DNA of 64,000 nt from Alphaproteobacteria bacterium (lineage in GTDB: Bacteria > Pseudomonadota > Alphaproteobacteria > Caulobacterales > Parvularculaceae), in contig WGLT01000002.1 in assembly GCA_016125425.1 (NCBI GenBank), positions 124,001 through 188,000 of the forward strand, read 5' to 3'. The translations under genes and the position numbers were made by a program. How positions within the stretch are numbered: position 1 is the first letter of the stretch; each line of letters begins with the position of its first letter. Of the stretch, positions 10,686 through 20,757 are shown one piece after another. The notes under the pieces are model-generated. The model ran no database searches and was not told the DNA's origin. It saw nothing but the letters and a program-made list of their open reading frames with translations.

Positions 10686-11105
10686 AAACACGAAAATGTC
10701 AGTCGTCATGTCAAAGACGCGGCGGCCCCCTCGTTTCGCGCCGAGAAGTTGCGCAGCGCCCGCGAGGCCGTAATAGACGACCCCCACGAGCGCGGCCGGC
10801 ACAAGAAAGCCCACCGACCCCAGAGAAATCAGGCCGATGGCGGCGATCGCCAGATTGGCGAAGCCGAGCTCTCGCACGACCGGCGCGGACTCGGCGGTTT
10901 GCGCGCCGTAAGCCGCCGTCGCGGCGGCGCGGGGCCGCAGCGTCTGGCGCAGCCCCGAAAGAAGCAGCCGCACGCCGACCGCCCAGAACACGAACCATCG
11001 CCCGGCGACGAGCGCGGGATCGCCGCCCGCGCCGAAATGCAGCTCGGCGAGCGCCGACCCGATCGGCAGCGCCGCCGTCAGAAGAAGAACCGTGACGACA
11101 CGCAT
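10641..11105 (-). CDS. Conserved membrane protein of unknown function (possibly DUF6790-like)
   Basis: Four TM segments, RWFVFWAVGVRLLLSGLRQ; internal ATG at 11105 used. Confidence 0.6.
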   Translation of the reverse strand: MRVVTVLLLTAALPIGSALAELHFGAGGDPALVAGRWFVFWAVGVRLLLSGLRQTLRPRAAATAAYGAQTAESAPVVRELGFANLAIAAIGLISLGSVGFLVPAALVGVVYYGLAGAAQLLGAKRGGRRVFDMTTDIFVFLALSACVVSAVAVF

Positions 11106-11210
11106 CGCCCCCTCCCCCTTATCCCGCTCCTTCGCCCGGCGGCCGCAAGCGCGCCGGGCCCCCGAAAGGAGAAGAATGCCGCTCAAAGGGTCAAATGAGA
11201 AGGCGCGCGG

Positions 11211-12569
11211 TCAGAAACTCGGCGCGAAGCTGCGCGGCGCGGGGTCGACGACCTGAATCCCGCCCGGCTCGATTTCGAGTATAGCGAGACCGCGGTCGAC
11301 CGAGCCGTCCTGTCTCAGCCGGAACAGTCCGTCCGCGCCGAAATAGCCGTTCGGGTCGGTGATCGCGTCGACATCGAACCGGTCGCGTTTATGCGGCGAC
11401 TTCGCAAGGCGCGCGGCGAGCAGGGTCGCATCGTAACTCAGCGAGGCGAGCCTTGGCGGCGCCGAGCCGAAAGCCGCCTTGAACCGCTCCTCGAACGCTT
11501 TCGTGATCGTCGGATCGGGCGCGGCGAACCAGCCGCCCCTGAGGGCCGGCTCGCGCGTCAGGCGCGGATTGTCCCAGGCCGAAACGCCGAGCAGCTTAAT
11601 CCGGCTGATGTCGACATTGTAGTAAGGCAGGAGCGGGGCGAGCGCGCGCAGGAGCGTGCCCTGTTCGGGAATGAGCACCGCCTGATAGCCCCCGCCATAG
11701 CCGGAATCGGCCGCCGGGTCCTGCGGCTTTGTCGGGTCGTAGCCCTTGCGCATGCTCGCGGGAACGACATCTTCTGCATACTGAGCAAGACGCTTGGCGG
11801 GCGCCAGCATCGCGCTCGGGTCCTGCTCATAGCGTTCTTCATGCACGAGCACGCCGCCGCGCAGGAAAATCTCTTTTGAAAAGTCGCTCGCGACGCGTTC
11901 GCCGTAATCGGTGGCGGGCGCCAGCAGACCGAACCGCGTATAGCCATGCGTCATCGCGTAATCGGTGACGCGCGCGATCTCGATCTCGGGCGGAAAGCTC
12001 AGCAGGTAGACGCCGTCGCCCGCGCTTTTCACATCGGAGGAGAAGGCGATCACCGGCACATGCGCCGCGCGCGCGACCTGCGCGACCGCGGCGACGTCTT
12101 CGGCGAAGAGCGGGCCCAGCAAGATCTCCGCGCCGTCGGCGAGCGCCGAGCGCGCCGCGGCGGCGGCGTCAGCCGCGTCGCCCTTGGTGTCTTTCGGGAT
12201 CAGAAGGAAGCGGCTGTCGCCCGCTTCGAATGCGGCGAGCTGGGCGGCGTCGAACATCGCCGAGGCGACGCGCTGAACCGCGTCGGACGGGGCGGTGAAC
12301 GGAAGCAAAAGGCCGACCCGCACCGGCTCCTCGCCCTGCATGTGCAGGGGCTCGATAAAGCCGCGCCGGTCGTAATGAGTCGCCTCTTCGCCCGACGCCG
12401 GCGGCGGGGCGTATTGCGGTCCGGCGCTGTCGGCCTGGTCGAGATCGGGCCCGCCCGTGCGCGGCGCCGGCGTGCTTGCGCAGGAGGCGAGCGCCGCCGC
12501 CGCGAGCCCCGCGGCCGCCGCCTTGAAGAACCAGGATGCGTTCAACCGAAACGCCGCCATATCGCTCAT
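11211..12569 (-). CDS. Penicillin-binding protein activator-like lipoprotein (LpoA/LppC-like, periplasmic binding fold)
   Basis: Lipobox LASC after signal peptide; VRVGLLLPFTAPSDAVQRVASAMFDAAQLAAFE. Confidence 0.85.
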   Translation of the reverse strand: MSDMAAFRLNASWFFKAAAAGLAAAALASCASTPAPRTGGPDLDQADSAGPQYAPPPASGEEATHYDRRGFIEPLHMQGEEPVRVGLLLPFTAPSDAVQRVASAMFDAAQLAAFEAGDSRFLLIPKDTKGDAADAAAAARSALADGAEILLGPLFAEDVAAVAQVARAAHVPVIAFSSDVKSAGDGVYLLSFPPEIEIARVTDYAMTHGYTRFGLLAPATDYGERVASDFSKEIFLRGGVLVHEERYEQDPSAMLAPAKRLAQYAEDVVPASMRKGYDPTKPQDPAADSGYGGGYQAVLIPEQGTLLRALAPLLPYYNVDISRIKLLGVSAWDNPRLTREPALRGGWFAAPDPTITKAFEERFKAAFGSAPPRLASLSYDATLLAARLAKSPHKRDRFDVDAITDPNGYFGADGLFRLRQDGSVDRGLAILEIEPGGIQVVDPAPRSFAPSF

Positions 12570-12718
12570 TCCCTCGTCGCGCGTCGCCGCGCCTGACCGC
12601 GGGCGAACCCTATAGCCCGGCGGTTCCGCAGTAAATGCGCGCAAAGCTTGCAATTCCGCAAAGCGCGCTTTCCCCCCGCGATTGACGGCGCGGCGCGCGC
12701 CGGTCAATCGTCTTCGTC

Positions 12719-13558
12719 ATGGCGCTCGAACCGGGCCTTTATGTGGCCGCAACTCCCATCGGCAATCTGAAGGACGTGACATTTCGCGTCATCGAGACGC
12801 TGAAAGAAGCCGATCTCATTCTCTGCGAGGATACGCGGCAGACCGCCAAACTCTGCGCCGCCTACGGGATCAAGACCCCGCGCGCGCCCTATCATGAGCA
12901 CAATGCGGAAAAGGCGCGCCCGGCCATCCTCGCCCGGCTCGAAAACGGCGAGCGCGTCTGCCTCGTTTCGGATGCGGGAACGCCGCTGATCTCGGACCCC
13001 GGCTACAAGCTTGTGCGCGAGGCGCGCGATCGCGGCGTCCGCGTGACGCCCCTGCCGGGCGCCTCGGCGCTCATCGCCGCGCTGTCGGCGAGCGGGGCGC
13101 CGACCGACCGCTTCCTGTTTCTCGGATTTCCGCCGGCCAAGGCCGGCGCGCGGCGCGCTTTTTTCGAAGCGGCCGCCCGCATCGAGGCGACGCTTGTTTT
13201 CTATGAAAGCGCGGCGCGGCTCGCCGAAAGCCTCGCTGCGATGGCGCAAGCGCTCGGCGACCGGCGCGCCGCCGTCGCGCGCGAGCTGACAAAGCTGCAT
13301 GAGGAGATCGCCGAGGACCGCCTCCCGGCGCTCGCCGCGCGCTACGCCGAGACCCCGCCCAAAGGCGAAATCGTCGTCGTCGTCCATCCGCCCGAGCCCG
13401 CCGCGCCGGCCGAGGCGGGCGATGTCGAGGCGTTTTTGCGCCGCGCGCTCGGCGAAATGTCGGTCAAAGACGCGGCGGCGGCCGCGGCCGACGCGCTCGG
13501 CGTCGCAAGGAAGGAGGCCTATGCGGCCGCGCTTAAAGTGAAGGAAGAAATCTCATGA
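12719..13558 (+). CDS. rsmI: 16S rRNA (cytidine1402-2'-O)-methyltransferase
   Basis: GLYVAATPIGNLKDVTFRVIETLKEADLILCEDTRQTAKLC. Confidence 0.97.
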   Translation: MALEPGLYVAATPIGNLKDVTFRVIETLKEADLILCEDTRQTAKLCAAYGIKTPRAPYHEHNAEKARPAILARLENGERVCLVSDAGTPLISDPGYKLVREARDRGVRVTPLPGASALIAALSASGAPTDRFLFLGFPPAKAGARRAFFEAAARIEATLVFYESAARLAESLAAMAQALGDRRAAVARELTKLHEEIAEDRLPALAARYAETPPKGEIVVVVHPPEPAAPAEAGDVEAFLRRALGEMSVKDAAAAAADALGVARKEAYAAALKVKEEIS

Positions 13559-13935
13559 GCGCGCGCGGCGGGACCGCCGGCCGCATCGCCGCCGAAAGGC
13601 AGGGCCGGCGCGCCGAATGGCTCGCCGGGCTCTGGCTCAGCCTGCGCGGATTTCAAATTCTGGCGCGCCGCTTCAAGGCGGCCGGCGGCGAGATCGATCT
13701 CGTCGCGCGGCGGGGGCGCCTGCTCGTCTTTGCGGAGGTCAAAGCCCGCCCGCGCCTCGACGACGGCGTTTTCGCCGTGACGGCCTGCAACCGGCGGCGC
13801 GTCGAGGCGGCGGGGCGCGCCTTTGTCGCGCGTCATCCGAGGCTTGCCGGTTTCGCCATGCGATACGACATCATTGCGGTCGCCGGCTGGCGATTGCGCC
13901 ATGCCCCGGACGCCTGGCGCGAAGACGATGTCTAG
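13555..13935 (+). CDS. YraN/UPF0102 family endonuclease-like protein
   Basis: RRFKAAGGEIDLVARRGRLLVFAEVKAR; 4-nt overlap with rsmI. Confidence 0.92.
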   Translation: MSARGGTAGRIAAERQGRRAEWLAGLWLSLRGFQILARRFKAAGGEIDLVARRGRLLVFAEVKARPRLDDGVFAVTACNRRRVEAAGRAFVARHPRLAGFAMRYDIIAVAGWRLRHAPDAWREDDV

Positions 13936-14008
13936 GCCGCGCTTTGCAAAGGCGCGCGAAACGGGGCAATCAAGGCGCCGCGCGCCAGAACGCCGTTCGG
14001 AGGATCCG

Positions 14009-14560
14009 ATGCTGATTGCCGCCGCCCGCGCCCTTGTTCTCCTCGCCGCCGCGGCGAGTCTTGCGGCCTGCGCCTCAAGCCGGACCTTGAGCGGAACCGT
14101 GAGCGATCTCGGAACGAGCGCCGAACTTAAATCCGTCCTCTTTACCGACCGCAGCCATGATTATTCCGACGTCGATCTGACGCTGTATGACGGGCGGCTG
14201 ATGCTGACGGGAACCATGCGCACCGAGGCCGGGCGCAAGAAGCTCGTCGAAGACGCATGGAAAGCCAAAGGCGTCAGGCAGGTGATCGACGAAATCATCA
14301 TCGCCGACAAGACCTCCTTCGGCCAGGGGCTCGAAGACACGCGCATCGACCAGACGATCCGCGCCAAGCTGATCGCGAGCGACGACGTCACGAGCGCCAA
14401 TTACAAGATGTCGGTTTCGCGCGGCGTCGTCTATCTGCTGGGCGTCGCGCGCGATGAAAAAGAACTGAACGAGGCGCTCAACGCCGCGCGCTCCGTCAGC
14501 GGCGTGAAAACCGTCGTCAGCCACGTCGTCTACCAGACGCCGCCGGTCAGCGGTCAGTAG
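14009..14560 (+). CDS. BON-domain lipoprotein
   Basis: Lipobox LAAC; two BON-like repeats ([42 protein letters not shown]). Confidence 0.88.
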   Translation: MLIAAARALVLLAAAASLAACASSRTLSGTVSDLGTSAELKSVLFTDRSHDYSDVDLTLYDGRLMLTGTMRTEAGRKKLVEDAWKAKGVRQVIDEIIIADKTSFGQGLEDTRIDQTIRAKLIASDDVTSANYKMSVSRGVVYLLGVARDEKELNEALNAARSVSGVKTVVSHVVYQTPPVSGQ

Positions 14561-14588
14561 CCGGAAGAACTGGAAAGGCCTTGCCGCC

Positions 14589-15536
14589 GTGCCGCTCAAA
14601 ATCGCCATACAGATGGACCCGATCGAGGCGGTCAATGTCGACGCCGATACGACATTCGACCTCGCGCTCGAAGCGAGCGGACGCGGACACGAGATTTGGG
14701 TCTACGGCCCGGACGCGCTTCAGCTTTACGACGGCCGCGTCGCGGCCCGCGCCCGCAAGGTCCTTGGCCTGAAACGCGCGCAGGGCCAGCATGCGACACT
14801 CGCCGAAGCAGCGCTGCTCGATCTCGGCGGGACGGATGTCGTGCTCATCCGCCAGGACCCGCCGTTCAACATGGCGTACATAACCGCGGCGCAGATTTTG
14901 GAGCGCCTCCCCGACTCTGTCCTTGTGCTGAACAACCCGCGCGCCATTCGCGACGCGCCCGAAAAGCTCTTCGTGACCGATTTTCCCGACCTGACGCCCC
15001 CGACGCTGATCACGAAAGACATCGAGGCCGTCCGCGCTTTCCGCGCCGAGCATGGCGACATCATCTTGAAGCCGCTCTATGGCAATGGCGGCGCGGGCGT
15101 TTTTCGCCTCGCCGCCGACGACGCCAATTTCAACGCGCTGCTCGAGCTTTTCTCGCAGGCCTTCGCAGAACCGATCATCGCGCAGAAATATCTGCCCGCG
15201 GTGAAGAAGGGCGACAAGCGGATCATCCTGCTCGACGGCGAGGCGGTCGGCGCGATCAACCGCGTGCCCGCCGCCGGGGAGACGCGCTCGAACCTGCATG
15301 TCGGGGGCAAAGCCGAGCCCGCCGACATGACGGCACGCGATCAGGAGATTTGCGACCGGATCGGCCCCGAACTCTCCGCGCGGGGCCTCGTTCTCGTCGG
15401 CATCGACGTAATCGGCGACTATCTCACCGAGATCAACGTCACCTCGCCAACCGGCGTCCAGGAGATCCGCCGCTTCGGCGGGGCCGATATTTCGGCGCTC
15501 TTCTGGGACTGGGTCGAGGGCCGGCTGGAAGGCTGA
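14589..15536 (+). CDS. gshB: Glutathione synthetase
   Basis: GTG start; [28 protein letters not shown]-grasp [15 protein letters not shown]. Confidence 0.97.
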   Translation: MPLKIAIQMDPIEAVNVDADTTFDLALEASGRGHEIWVYGPDALQLYDGRVAARARKVLGLKRAQGQHATLAEAALLDLGGTDVVLIRQDPPFNMAYITAAQILERLPDSVLVLNNPRAIRDAPEKLFVTDFPDLTPPTLITKDIEAVRAFRAEHGDIILKPLYGNGGAGVFRLAADDANFNALLELFSQAFAEPIIAQKYLPAVKKGDKRIILLDGEAVGAINRVPAAGETRSNLHVGGKAEPADMTARDQEICDRIGPELSARGLVLVGIDVIGDYLTEINVTSPTGVQEIRRFGGADISALFWDWVEGRLEG

Positions 15537-15606
15537 CGGGGCGCGCCTTTTCTGCAAGACGCGTTTCCTCTATGGACGCATCCAGATTCGAACAGGCGAC
15601 AATCCG

Positions 15607-16833
15607 ATGACGGGTGAAAGTGAGGCTGGCGCGCCGCCGGCGCTCGACAAAATCGAGGCGCCGGAGGCCGGCGCAAGCGCGGCGCGAGAGCCGCTGCGCG
15701 TCGCGCTCTTTTCGGGCAATTACAACTATGTGATGGACGGGCCCGTCCGGGTGCTGAACCGGCTCGTCGCCTTCCTTCTCGCCAAAGGCCATTCGGCGCT
15801 GGTGTTTTCGCCGACGACGAAAAAGCCGGTGATCAAGCATGCGGGCGATCTCGTCTCGATCCCCTCCGTCCCGCTGCCCGGCTCGCGCAGCGAATACCGT
15901 CTCGGGCTCGGCCTCACAGGCGCGGCGCTTCGCCGGCTCGAGGCCTTCGAGCCCAATCTCATTCACATCGCGGCGCCGGACATTACGGGCTTCATGGCGC
16001 TGAAATACGCCGAGAAAAACGACATCCCGGTCGTCGCCTCTTTCCACACGCGGTTTGACACCTATCCGCGCTATTACGGCGCGCGCTGGCTCGAAAAATA
16101 CATCACCGGCTATATGCGCAATTTTTACGGCCGGTGCCTTCAGGTCTACGCCCCCTCCCAGTCCATGATCGAGGAGCTGAAACGGGACGGCATCGGCGAA
16201 GATATCCGTCTCTGGACGCGCGGGGTGGACGGCGATCTTTTCAATCCGAAAAGGCGCGATCTCGAATGGCGCCGCGCGCAAGGCTTCGCCGATGACGACA
16301 TCGTCATTTTATTCGTCGGCCGCGTCGTCCTCGAAAAAGGCATCGACGTCTTCGCTGAAGCGGTGAATTCGGCGAGCCGGCGCAACCCGAAGATCCGCGC
16401 CCTCGTCGTCGGCGAAGGCCCCGAGCGGGGCCGTTTCGAGCGGGTGCTGCCGACCGGAGTCTTCCTCGGCTATCAGGAAGGCGAGGCGCTCGCCCGCGCC
16501 TATGCGAGCGCGGACGTGTTCTTCAATCCCTCGGTCACCGAGACCTTCGGCATCGTCACCCTCGAAGCGATGGCCTCGGGGCTTCCCTCAGTGTGCGCGT
16601 CAGCCTCCGGGAGCCGCTCGCTCGTGGTCGAGGGCGAGAACGGCCTGCTCCTGCCGGTTGAGGCCGGCGCGCAGGACTATGCCGAAAAGCTCGAGATTCT
16701 CGCCGCCTCGGCGGAAATGCGGCGGCGTTTCGGGCTGGCGGCGCGGTCTATGACGCGGGACCTCAACTGGGACGCGATTTTCGACGGCCTCATCCGGAAC
16801 TATCGAGACGCAATATTGCAGAAGAAAAATTGA
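15607..16833 (+). CDS. Glycosyltransferase family 4
   Basis: LRVALFSGNYNYVMDGPVRVLNRLV; FFNPSVTETFGIVTLEAMASGLPSV. Confidence 0.92.
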   Translation: MTGESEAGAPPALDKIEAPEAGASAAREPLRVALFSGNYNYVMDGPVRVLNRLVAFLLAKGHSALVFSPTTKKPVIKHAGDLVSIPSVPLPGSRSEYRLGLGLTGAALRRLEAFEPNLIHIAAPDITGFMALKYAEKNDIPVVASFHTRFDTYPRYYGARWLEKYITGYMRNFYGRCLQVYAPSQSMIEELKRDGIGEDIRLWTRGVDGDLFNPKRRDLEWRRAQGFADDDIVILFVGRVVLEKGIDVFAEAVNSASRRNPKIRALVVGEGPERGRFERVLPTGVFLGYQEGEALARAYASADVFFNPSVTETFGIVTLEAMASGLPSVCASASGSRSLVVEGENGLLLPVEAGAQDYAEKLEILAASAEMRRRFGLAARSMTRDLNWDAIFDGLIRNYRDAILQKKN

Positions 16834-16927
16834 TCGCGGGGACATTGCGGCGCTGCGCGCCGGAGGCGAGTGTGCGGGGCCGTCAGAGAAGTCAAACCGA
16901 AGCGTTGCGCCTGCGGGGGGCGATTGG

Positions 16928-18112
16928 ATGAAGATCGTCGATATCTGCGAATTCTTCAGCGATTTCGGCGGCGGCGTGCGGACCTATGTCCATCAGAAGC
17001 TCGAAGCCTGCGCCAATCTCGGCTGCGAAGCGACCATTATCGCGCCCGGCCCCAGCGACCGCCGCGAAAAGAGGCTGGGCGGCGAGATCATCTGGGTGCG
17101 CGCGCCGGTTCTGCCCTTCGACCACCGCTACCACCTGTTTTCGCGCGCAAAGCCTGTTCATGACCTTCTCGACGAAATCCGCCCGGACGTGGTCGAGGGG
17201 TCGTCGACCTGGCGCGGCGCCTGGATCGCCGGACGGTGGCGCGGGCCGGCGGCGAAAGTGCTTTTCCTCCATCAGGACCCGGTCGCGTGCTATCCGCAAT
17301 CGCTGCTCTCGCCGGCGATCAGCGAGGAGCGCGTCGACCAGATGTGTTTCTGGTTCTGGTCCTATATGCGCCGGCTCGCCTCGCTGTTCGACGCCTCCGC
17401 GGTGACGAGCGACTGGTTCGCCTCGCGGCTCGAAGGCTTCGGCATCAAACGCCCGCTCGTATCCTCCTTCGGCATCGACAAGAAACTGTTCTCCTACGCG
17501 CTGCGCAGCGACGCGGAGCGGGCGGCGATGCTCGCCGCCTGCGGCGTCGAAGATCCGTCCGCCGTGCTGTTCGTCGCCATCAGCCGACACCATCTCGAAA
17601 AGCGTCTCGGGACCATGATCGAGGCTTTCGACCGGTTCCGGAAAACGCGGCCCGCCGGGCTTTATCTCATCGGCGACGGCCCCGGTTGGCGCACTGTTCA
17701 CAGGCGCGCGGCGCGCGTGCGGAATGTTCACGTCGCGGGCCATATTTCCGACCGCGCGATTCTCGCTCGGCGCCTCGCGAGCGCGGATTATTTTCTTCAC
17801 GGCTGCGGCTCGGAGACATTCGGCCTCGTAATCGCCGAAGCGCTCGCCTCAGGACTGCCTATCGTTGTTCCGAATGCGGGCGGCGCGCTCGATCTCGCGC
17901 ATCCGGCCTATTCGGAAACGCATCGAACGGGCGACGCCGCTTCTTTCGCCGAGGCGATGCTAAGAATCGTCGCGCGCGACTGGCACGAACTTTCGATCGC
18001 GGCGCGTGCGCGTGCGACGCGGCTCGGCGCGCCGGAAGATCACTTCGCGCGGCTCCTCTCGCAATATGCGGTCTTGTCGTCGGAAAAGAAAACCGTGTCG
18101 GCGGCGGCATGA
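16928..18112 (+). CDS. Glycosyltransferase family 4
   Basis: MKIVDICEFFSDFGGGVRTYVHQKLEACANLG; FLHGCGSETFGLVIAEALASGLPIVVPNAGG. Confidence 0.92.
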   Translation: MKIVDICEFFSDFGGGVRTYVHQKLEACANLGCEATIIAPGPSDRREKRLGGEIIWVRAPVLPFDHRYHLFSRAKPVHDLLDEIRPDVVEGSSTWRGAWIAGRWRGPAAKVLFLHQDPVACYPQSLLSPAISEERVDQMCFWFWSYMRRLASLFDASAVTSDWFASRLEGFGIKRPLVSSFGIDKKLFSYALRSDAERAAMLAACGVEDPSAVLFVAISRHHLEKRLGTMIEAFDRFRKTRPAGLYLIGDGPGWRTVHRRAARVRNVHVAGHISDRAILARRLASADYFLHGCGSETFGLVIAEALASGLPIVVPNAGGALDLAHPAYSETHRTGDAASFAEAMLRIVARDWHELSIAARARATRLGAPEDHFARLLSQYAVLSSEKKTVSAAA

Positions 18113-18163
18113 GACGCCATACGCCAATGGCGTAATTTCACATGAGGGATTGAGTCGAATCCT

Positions 18164-18940
18164 ATGGCTCCCAAAACCGGCATTGTCATGCTCGCCACGC
18201 CCGAGATCGAGGCCTATGCGCGCCATACGAAAGCGGGCTGGCGCGACTATGCGGCCCGGCACGGTTATGAGTTCCGGTCCGAATCGCGCCGGCTCATTCC
18301 TGATATGCACATCAATTGGAGCAAGATCGAACTTGTACGGCGCACGCTCGCGGCGAAAGAGTTCGATATTCTTCTGCTCGTCGACGCCGACACGATCATT
18401 GTCGATCCGGCGCGCCGGCTCGAATCGATCCTCGCCGCCTACCCGGACAAATCGCTGCTGTTCTGCGCCGACACGACCCGGCGCGCCGGCGCGCATTTCC
18501 CGCTCAACATGAAGGGCGCCGCGATATGCCGGACGACGCGGCCGCCGAACGCCGGATTCATTCTTATGCGCGTGGGAAAGTTCGTCGCAGGCTTTTTCGA
18601 CGAATGGCTCGCCCTGGCGCGCGGACCGATGGCGCATTGGGCCGATATTCATCCGCGCAATCAAAATGTCCTCTGGCGGGGGCTCTTTCGGCGACATCGA
18701 AAGAAGGTCGGCGTTCTCGACAAGGAAGTCGCGCGCTGCGGCGTTAATGAGACTCTCGACCGGATCGCGCTCGATTGCGACGGCGCCTTTGTCGTGCACG
18801 ACAAGCGTCTGCCGCTTGAGGCTGAACGCGCGCGCGCGCTGCTTCGATATCATCGCGCCCGGTCAACCTTGCGGTCGGCCGCCTCTGCGCCGCTGCGGCG
18901 CGGCGCGGTCTCTGCGGCTGCAGGCCAGGCAGGGCGCTGA
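18164..18940 (+). CDS. Putative GT34-like (galactosyltransferase GMA12/MNN10-type) glycosyltransferase
   Basis: HTKAGWRDYAARHGYEFRSES...INWSKIELVRRTLAAKEFDILLLVDADTIIVDP (DxD). Confidence 0.7.
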   Translation: MAPKTGIVMLATPEIEAYARHTKAGWRDYAARHGYEFRSESRRLIPDMHINWSKIELVRRTLAAKEFDILLLVDADTIIVDPARRLESILAAYPDKSLLFCADTTRRAGAHFPLNMKGAAICRTTRPPNAGFILMRVGKFVAGFFDEWLALARGPMAHWADIHPRNQNVLWRGLFRRHRKKVGVLDKEVARCGVNETLDRIALDCDGAFVVHDKRLPLEAERARALLRYHRARSTLRSAASAPLRRGAVSAAAGQAGR

Positions 18941-18943
18941 CAC

Positions 18944-19627
18944 GTGACCCCCGCCCCCTTCCATCATGTCGCCGCCGTGTTCGGCCGCCTGCGCCGGCCG
19001 GCTTTCGACGCGCGGGCGGCGGTCGAGCTGCTTCGCTTTGAACTGCCCTTTTTTCCGCCGACGCGCTACACGCTCGCCGCTTCGGCGCTTCTGACGGTGC
19101 TCAACGACATTCTGATCAACAAGCGCCGTCTCGTCGTGGAGCTCGGAAGCGGATTTTCGACCGCCTATATCGCCAAGGCGCTCGGCGAGACCGGCGGCTC
19201 GCTGATCTCCGTCGAGTCGAATGCGGAATGGCTCGATCATGTCAGCGCCCACGCCCGGCGCTGCGGCGTCGCGGATCGCATTACGCCCGTTCATGCGCCT
19301 TTGAAGCCGCATGAGACCGGCGGCGATTGGTACGCCACGGACATTCTGGCGGCCGCGCTCGAAGGGCGCGAAATCGACCTCCTTCTCGTCGACGGGCCGG
19401 TCGCGAGCAGCCGGGCCAAGCGGCGCGCGCGGGCGCCGGCCGTGCCGGAGCTTTCGCGCTATCTCGCGCCCCGCTGCGCCGTGTTTCTCGACGACCTGCA
19501 CCGGTTCTCGCATGTTCAGATTGCGCGCGAATGGGGCGCGATTCTCGGCGTCAAATTCTCGATCGTCCACGCTCGCGGCGGTTTCGCCTACGCCGCGCGC
19601 GGAGCGGGCTTCGACCCGATCCTGTAG
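18944..19627 (+). CDS. Class I SAM-dependent methyltransferase-like protein
   Basis: GTG start; RLVVELGSGFSTAYIAKAL, SVESNAEWLDHV. Confidence 0.75.
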   Translation: MTPAPFHHVAAVFGRLRRPAFDARAAVELLRFELPFFPPTRYTLAASALLTVLNDILINKRRLVVELGSGFSTAYIAKALGETGGSLISVESNAEWLDHVSAHARRCGVADRITPVHAPLKPHETGGDWYATDILAAALEGREIDLLLVDGPVASSRAKRRARAPAVPELSRYLAPRCAVFLDDLHRFSHVQIAREWGAILGVKFSIVHARGGFAYAARGAGFDPIL

Positions 19628-19767
19628 GCAAGCCGCGGCGCAGCGGGCGCGGGCGGGTCCGCCCATCAGGCCAAACCGCTTGCCAGCGCGGCCCGGGCTT
19701 GTCAGGAAAGCCCGACCAGGCCCGCCTGCATGCAGTTCGGGCGATTCGACATGAGCGCCGCAACCGC

Positions 19768-20757
19768 ATGAAATTTCTTTCGAGAGCCGCTGACCTGATC
19801 CTCAGCCATTTGCGCGAGGCGCGCGAGCGCCCGCTTGTGCGTCGGACGCTCGCCATCGGCCACTGGACGCTTCTTGCGGCGATTGTCGCGCTTCTTTTCT
19901 ACCGGCTGACCCAGATCGGCTGGGGCGAGGTCATCCGGTCAATTCCGGCCTCGCCCTGGTTTTTCCTGTTTTTCATTCTGCGCTATCTGACCCTGCCGCT
20001 GTCGGAAGGCGCGATTTACGAAATTATCTGGGACAGGCCGCTCGCGCGGCATTTTCCAGCCTTTATCCGAAAGCGCGTCTACAACAATGCGGTCGCCGGA
20101 TATTCGGGCGAAGGATTTCTCGCCCTGTGGGCGCGCCGCGCGCTCGGCCTTTCCGGCAAGGCGGCGCTGATCTCGATTAAGGACAACAACATCCTGTCCT
20201 CGCTCGCGGCGAATATCTCGACCGTGCTGATCGTGGCCGCGCTGGCGGCGACAGGCGGCCTTCAAAAGGCGATCGCCATCCATCCGGGATCGGCCGCGCT
20301 GGTCGCGTTCTCGACCGTCATAGCCGCGGCGATGGCCGTCGCCGTCATATTTTTCGGCAAGCGCCTGATTACGTTGCCGCGCGCAAAGGTCTTCCGCGTC
20401 GTCTCGATTCACGCGGCGCGACAGGTCGTCACGCTTGTCCTCTTCGCCGCCATGTACGCCTCGGCCCTGCCCAACGCTTCGCTCGGGGCCATTCTGCTCT
20501 TCATCGGATTGCAGCTCGTGATCAGCCGGGTGCCCTTCCTGCCCAATCAGGACCTTGTTTACATGACGGCCGCGCTTTCGATCGCTTCCGTCATCAACTC
20601 CCCGCCCGAGGTCGTCGCCGGCATGCTGGTCGCCGAAGCGGGCCTGTCGCAATTGCTCAGCGTGGCGCTCTTCTTTGCGACCGCCCATCTTGCGCGTCGC
20701 ACCGGCGCGCCGAATCCGCTAAAGCCTCCGGGCGTCGCGCAGGTCGGAACGCCGTGA
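19768..20757 (+). CDS. Multi-pass membrane protein of unknown function
   Basis: About 330 aa, multiple TM helices; internal ATG at 19768 chosen; longer upstream ORF overlaps the methyltransferase. Confidence 0.7.
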   Translation: MKFLSRAADLILSHLREARERPLVRRTLAIGHWTLLAAIVALLFYRLTQIGWGEVIRSIPASPWFFLFFILRYLTLPLSEGAIYEIIWDRPLARHFPAFIRKRVYNNAVAGYSGEGFLALWARRALGLSGKAALISIKDNNILSSLAANISTVLIVAALAATGGLQKAIAIHPGSAALVAFSTVIAAAMAVAVIFFGKRLITLPRAKVFRVVSIHAARQVVTLVLFAAMYASALPNASLGAILLFIGLQLVISRVPFLPNQDLVYMTAALSIASVINSPPEVVAGMLVAEAGLSQLLSVALFFATAHLARRTGAPNPLKPPGVAQVGTP